A DNA stretch of 16,334 nucleotides from Chloroflexota bacterium (GTDB taxonomy: Bacteria > Chloroflexota > UBA4733): NCBI GenBank assembly GCA_023381895.1, contig JAMCTA010000015.1:1-16334 (forward strand). Direction: 5' to 3'. This document shows, in pieces, positions 14,392-16,334 of the stretch. Both the position numbers and the translations under genes were made by a program. Numbering within the stretch: the first letter of the stretch is position 1; each line of letters starts with the position of its first letter. The notes beneath the pieces are model-generated. The model was given only the letters and a program-made list of their open reading frames with translations. It had not been told where the DNA came from and made no database searches.

Positions 14392-15825
14392 GTGGGGGAC
14401 ATCGCCAGCTACGCGGAAGCGGTGCGCTGGATCCACAGCAACATCCGCGCGCCAGCGGATGCGCTCGACGGTTCTTCATCTTATTCCCTTGCGGAGCGCC
14501 GTCAGCGCCGCCTGGCCCGTCTGAGAAGCTTCCTCGCCCTGTTGGGGCATCCTGAGCGGCAGTTTGTTCCGATTCACGTCGCCGGAACCTCAGGCAAGGG
14601 TTCCGTATGCGCCATCATCTCGAGTATCAGCGCGGCAGCTGGCCGGCGCACCGGGTTGCACGTATCGCCATATCTTCAGACACCTATCGAGAAGCTCGTC
14701 ATCAATGGGCGCATGATGGCAGTGGCTCGATTTGTGCGTCTGGTTCAGTGGTATCGCCAGCAGGTCGAGGCATTCAATGCTACGAGTGATCTCGGTCCCC
14801 TACGCTATGGTGAGGTGTGGGTAGCACTCACCTACGCCGCTTACGCTGCCGAGCGCGTGGAAGTTGGCGTCGTCGAGGTAGGTGCTGGTGGTCGCTGGGA
14901 CTATACGAACGTGATCCAGCCCGACGTCAGCATTATCAACAAGATCGGTTACGACCACATCCTAACTCTCGGTCCGACAATTCGCGACATCGCTTATCAC
15001 AAAGCCGGGATCATCAAGTGGCGCACACCTGTCGTCGTCGCTACCCAACCAGAGCAGGAGGCGCTCGAGGTTATTCTCAAAGAGGCTGAACAACAGCAGG
15101 CACCGCTTGTGCTCGAAGGGCGCGACTTTGCGGCCAGCCCACTCCTCCACGCAGACGCGGGCACATCCTTTGCCTATCGAGATCGTGAAGTGAGCTGGGA
15201 GAGTCTGCGGGTGCCACTCGCTGGTCCCCATCAGGTGCGCAATGCCGCTCTGGCTATTGCCGCTGCCCGCACCTTGTGGCCCTCAATCCAGCACGAGCAG
15301 GTGGCTAGGGGACTCGCAGCCGTTCGCTTCCCAGGCCGCCTGGAGAAGGTGCAGAGCCATCCTACAGTATTCCTCGATGGCGCTCACAATAGTCAAAAGG
15401 CGGCGGCTCTTATTGAAGCGCTCCGTGTATTATTGCCTGAGGGTACGAAGATCATCTACGTGCTCGGTATCCTGGCCAGCCATCAACCGGAGGAAGTTGT
15501 ACGCCTAATTGCCTCGACTGCGCGGGCTGTCGTGTGTACCAGCCTCTCGGTGGTGGGCAAGACTGCCGTCGATGCCGAAGATCTTGCTGCCCTTTGCCGT
15601 CACTACTGCCCCAGTGTGGAGGCTATCCCCGATACTCACCTGGCTATCCAGAGAGCCATCACACTCGCTGAATCCGACGGCACCGTCTGCGTCACCGGAT
15701 CGCTCTACCTGGTAGGAGCGGCCCGCAGCCTGTGGGTAAGCGAAGTGGAGCTCCTGGACACCGCATGGCACGAAGATGAAGATCCTCTGCCCACGCCACG
15801 ACTAGATACCGCGCCGGCTGGATAG
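14392..15825 (+). CDS. folC: Folylpolyglutamate synthase / dihydrofolate synthase-like Mur ligase
   Basis: A 477-residue ATP-dependent ligase of the FolC/Mur family, which adds glutamate to dihydropteroate or folates. The P-loop is VAGTSGKGS (63-71). Further motifs are SPYLQTPIEKLVING (92-106), VEVGAGGRWDYTNV (161-174), HKAGIIK (203-209, Lys204 probably carbamylated), the LAGPHQVRNAALAI joint (277-290), FPGRLE (313-318) and DGAHN (329-333) in the C-terminal ligase domain. Several positions differ from textbook FolC: Ser for Asn in GTNGKGS, Tyr for His in SPHL, and Trp in GGRLD. The length is about 40-50 residues above E. coli FolC, partly in the C-terminal tail. GTG 14392 has GAGG close upstream. 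The family call is firm; the exact substrate is probable. Confidence 0.88.
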   Translation: MGDIASYAEAVRWIHSNIRAPADALDGSSSYSLAERRQRRLARLRSFLALLGHPERQFVPIHVAGTSGKGSVCAIISSISAAAGRRTGLHVSPYLQTPIEKLVINGRMMAVARFVRLVQWYRQQVEAFNATSDLGPLRYGEVWVALTYAAYAAERVEVGVVEVGAGGRWDYTNVIQPDVSIINKIGYDHILTLGPTIRDIAYHKAGIIKWRTPVVVATQPEQEALEVILKEAEQQQAPLVLEGRDFAASPLLHADAGTSFAYRDREVSWESLRVPLAGPHQVRNAALAIAAARTLWPSIQHEQVARGLAAVRFPGRLEKVQSHPTVFLDGAHNSQKAAALIEALRVLLPEGTKIIYVLGILASHQPEEVVRLIASTARAVVCTSLSVVGKTAVDAEDLAALCRHYCPSVEAIPDTHLAIQRAITLAESDGTVCVTGSLYLVGAARSLWVSEVELLDTAWHEDEDPLPTPRLDTAPAG

Positions 15826-15902
15826 GATGACAGCACTACCCCAGTACGGCAGCGGAAGACTGCGCGGAAGCGCCGTACCGGCTACGATTGTTGGGATGTA
15901 GT

Positions 15903-15918
15903 CCAGGGTGCTCCCTGG
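15903..15918 (+). other. Short hairpin before the glycosyltransferase gene
   Basis: CCAGGG-TGCT-CCCTGG forms a six-base-pair stem with a four-base loop in the gap between folC and the glycosyltransferase gene. It is followed by purine-rich sequence containing the ribosome binding site, not by a T-tract. A second inverted repeat, GTACGGC/GCCGTAC (15844-15850 and 15872-15878), lies just upstream. Either could be the 3' end of the folC message. Confidence 0.3.
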
Positions 15919-15942
15919 AGGGGAAAGAGGGAAAACCCGCGC

Positions 15943-16334
15943 GTGAAGCTCTCCGTACTCGTGCCAGCTTACAACGAGGAGCGCACAATCGAAGCGATTG
16001 TGCGGAAGGTCGTGACTGCGCGCTTGCTACCCGCGGTGGAGTTGGAGCTTCTCATTCACGATGATGCCTCCACAGACCAGACCTCCAGTATTCTGAGCCG
16101 TCTACAACAAGAGTTTCAGAACATTCGCGTCATCCGGCGCGACCGCAACGGTGGCAAAGGTGCAGGAATCCGCACGCTGATCCGCGAGGCTTCTGGAGAT
16201 GTCTGCCTCTTTCAGGATGCTGATGAGGAGTATGATCCGGCAGACTACGCGACACTTCTCGAACGATACCAGCAGGGTGGATGGCCCGCCGTCTATGGCT
16301 ACCGCAATCTCCACGGTCAGCCACTCATCGGTCA
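15943..16334 (+). CDS. Family 2 glycosyltransferase, N-terminal part (runs off right edge)
   Basis: The first 130 codons of a GT2 enzyme; no stop occurs before the window ends. The N-terminal KLSVLVPAYNEERTI (2-16) is the GT-A nucleotide-sugar fold, followed by LLIHDDASTDQT (about 36-47), RNGGKGAGIRTLIREASGD, and the DxD-type metal site FQDADEEYDPADY. The GGKGAGIR segment and the QDADEEYDP wording place it near the dolichol- or polyprenyl-phosphate mannosyltransferase (DPM1-like) subgroup, which loads sugars onto lipid carriers for envelope glycans. GTG 15943 is the start, with GAGGG about 11 bases upstream. Whether C-terminal membrane helices follow cannot be seen. Confidence 0.93.
   Translation, partial: MKLSVLVPAYNEERTIEAIVRKVVTARLLPAVELELLIHDDASTDQTSSILSRLQQEFQNIRVIRRDRNGGKGAGIRTLIREASGDVCLFQDADEEYDPADYATLLERYQQGGWPAVYGYRNLHGQPLIG

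Overview
The window reads as ordinary chromosomal DNA from a moderately GC-rich bacterium. It is gene-dense, with short intergenic gaps, frequent GTG and TTG starts and purine-rich ribosome binding sites. A tRNA-dependent T-box leader, a threonyl-tRNA synthetase without the N-terminal TGS domain, and a 30-codon AURKAIP1/COX24-type (bS22-like) ribosomal gene together suggest Chloroflexota, with Actinomycetota as the second choice. This placement is inference. I see no phage, plasmid, insertion sequence, CRISPR array, tRNA or rRNA.

Layout. Positions 1-2904 (minus strand) hold a probable metal-ion unit: a soluble PRC-barrel/MgtE_N/CBS protein, then an NRAMP-family transporter with non-canonical ion-site motifs, then an unidentified partial gene running off the left edge. 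Positions 3049-4923 (plus) hold a tightly overlapping run: a GmhA-like SIS isomerase, a ROK sugar kinase and a YraN-type endonuclease-fold protein. It converges on thrS (4941-6734, minus), whose roughly 270-base leader is a T-box with a threonine ACC specifier and an intrinsic terminator.

Positions 7167-12789 (plus) encode an MFS transporter, a dihydroorotase-like amidohydrolase/deacetylase, a MacB/LolD-type ABC ATPase with its FtsX-like permease, and methionyl-tRNA formyltransferase. The transporter and amidohydrolase may import and then hydrolyse one compound. The ABC pair and fmt look co-transcribed.

Positions 12810-14141 (minus) hold an unrecognised 376-residue protein with a coiled coil and a possible ferredoxin-like C-terminal domain, plus the tiny bS22-like gene with its own promoter and a strong leader hairpin. 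From 14392 (plus) come a divergent FolC and the start of a family 2 glycosyltransferase cut by the right edge.

The most interesting points are the split MgtE-sensor/NRAMP arrangement, the T-box controlling thrS, the 30-residue ribosomal gene with its structured leader, and the unrecognised coiled-coil protein.
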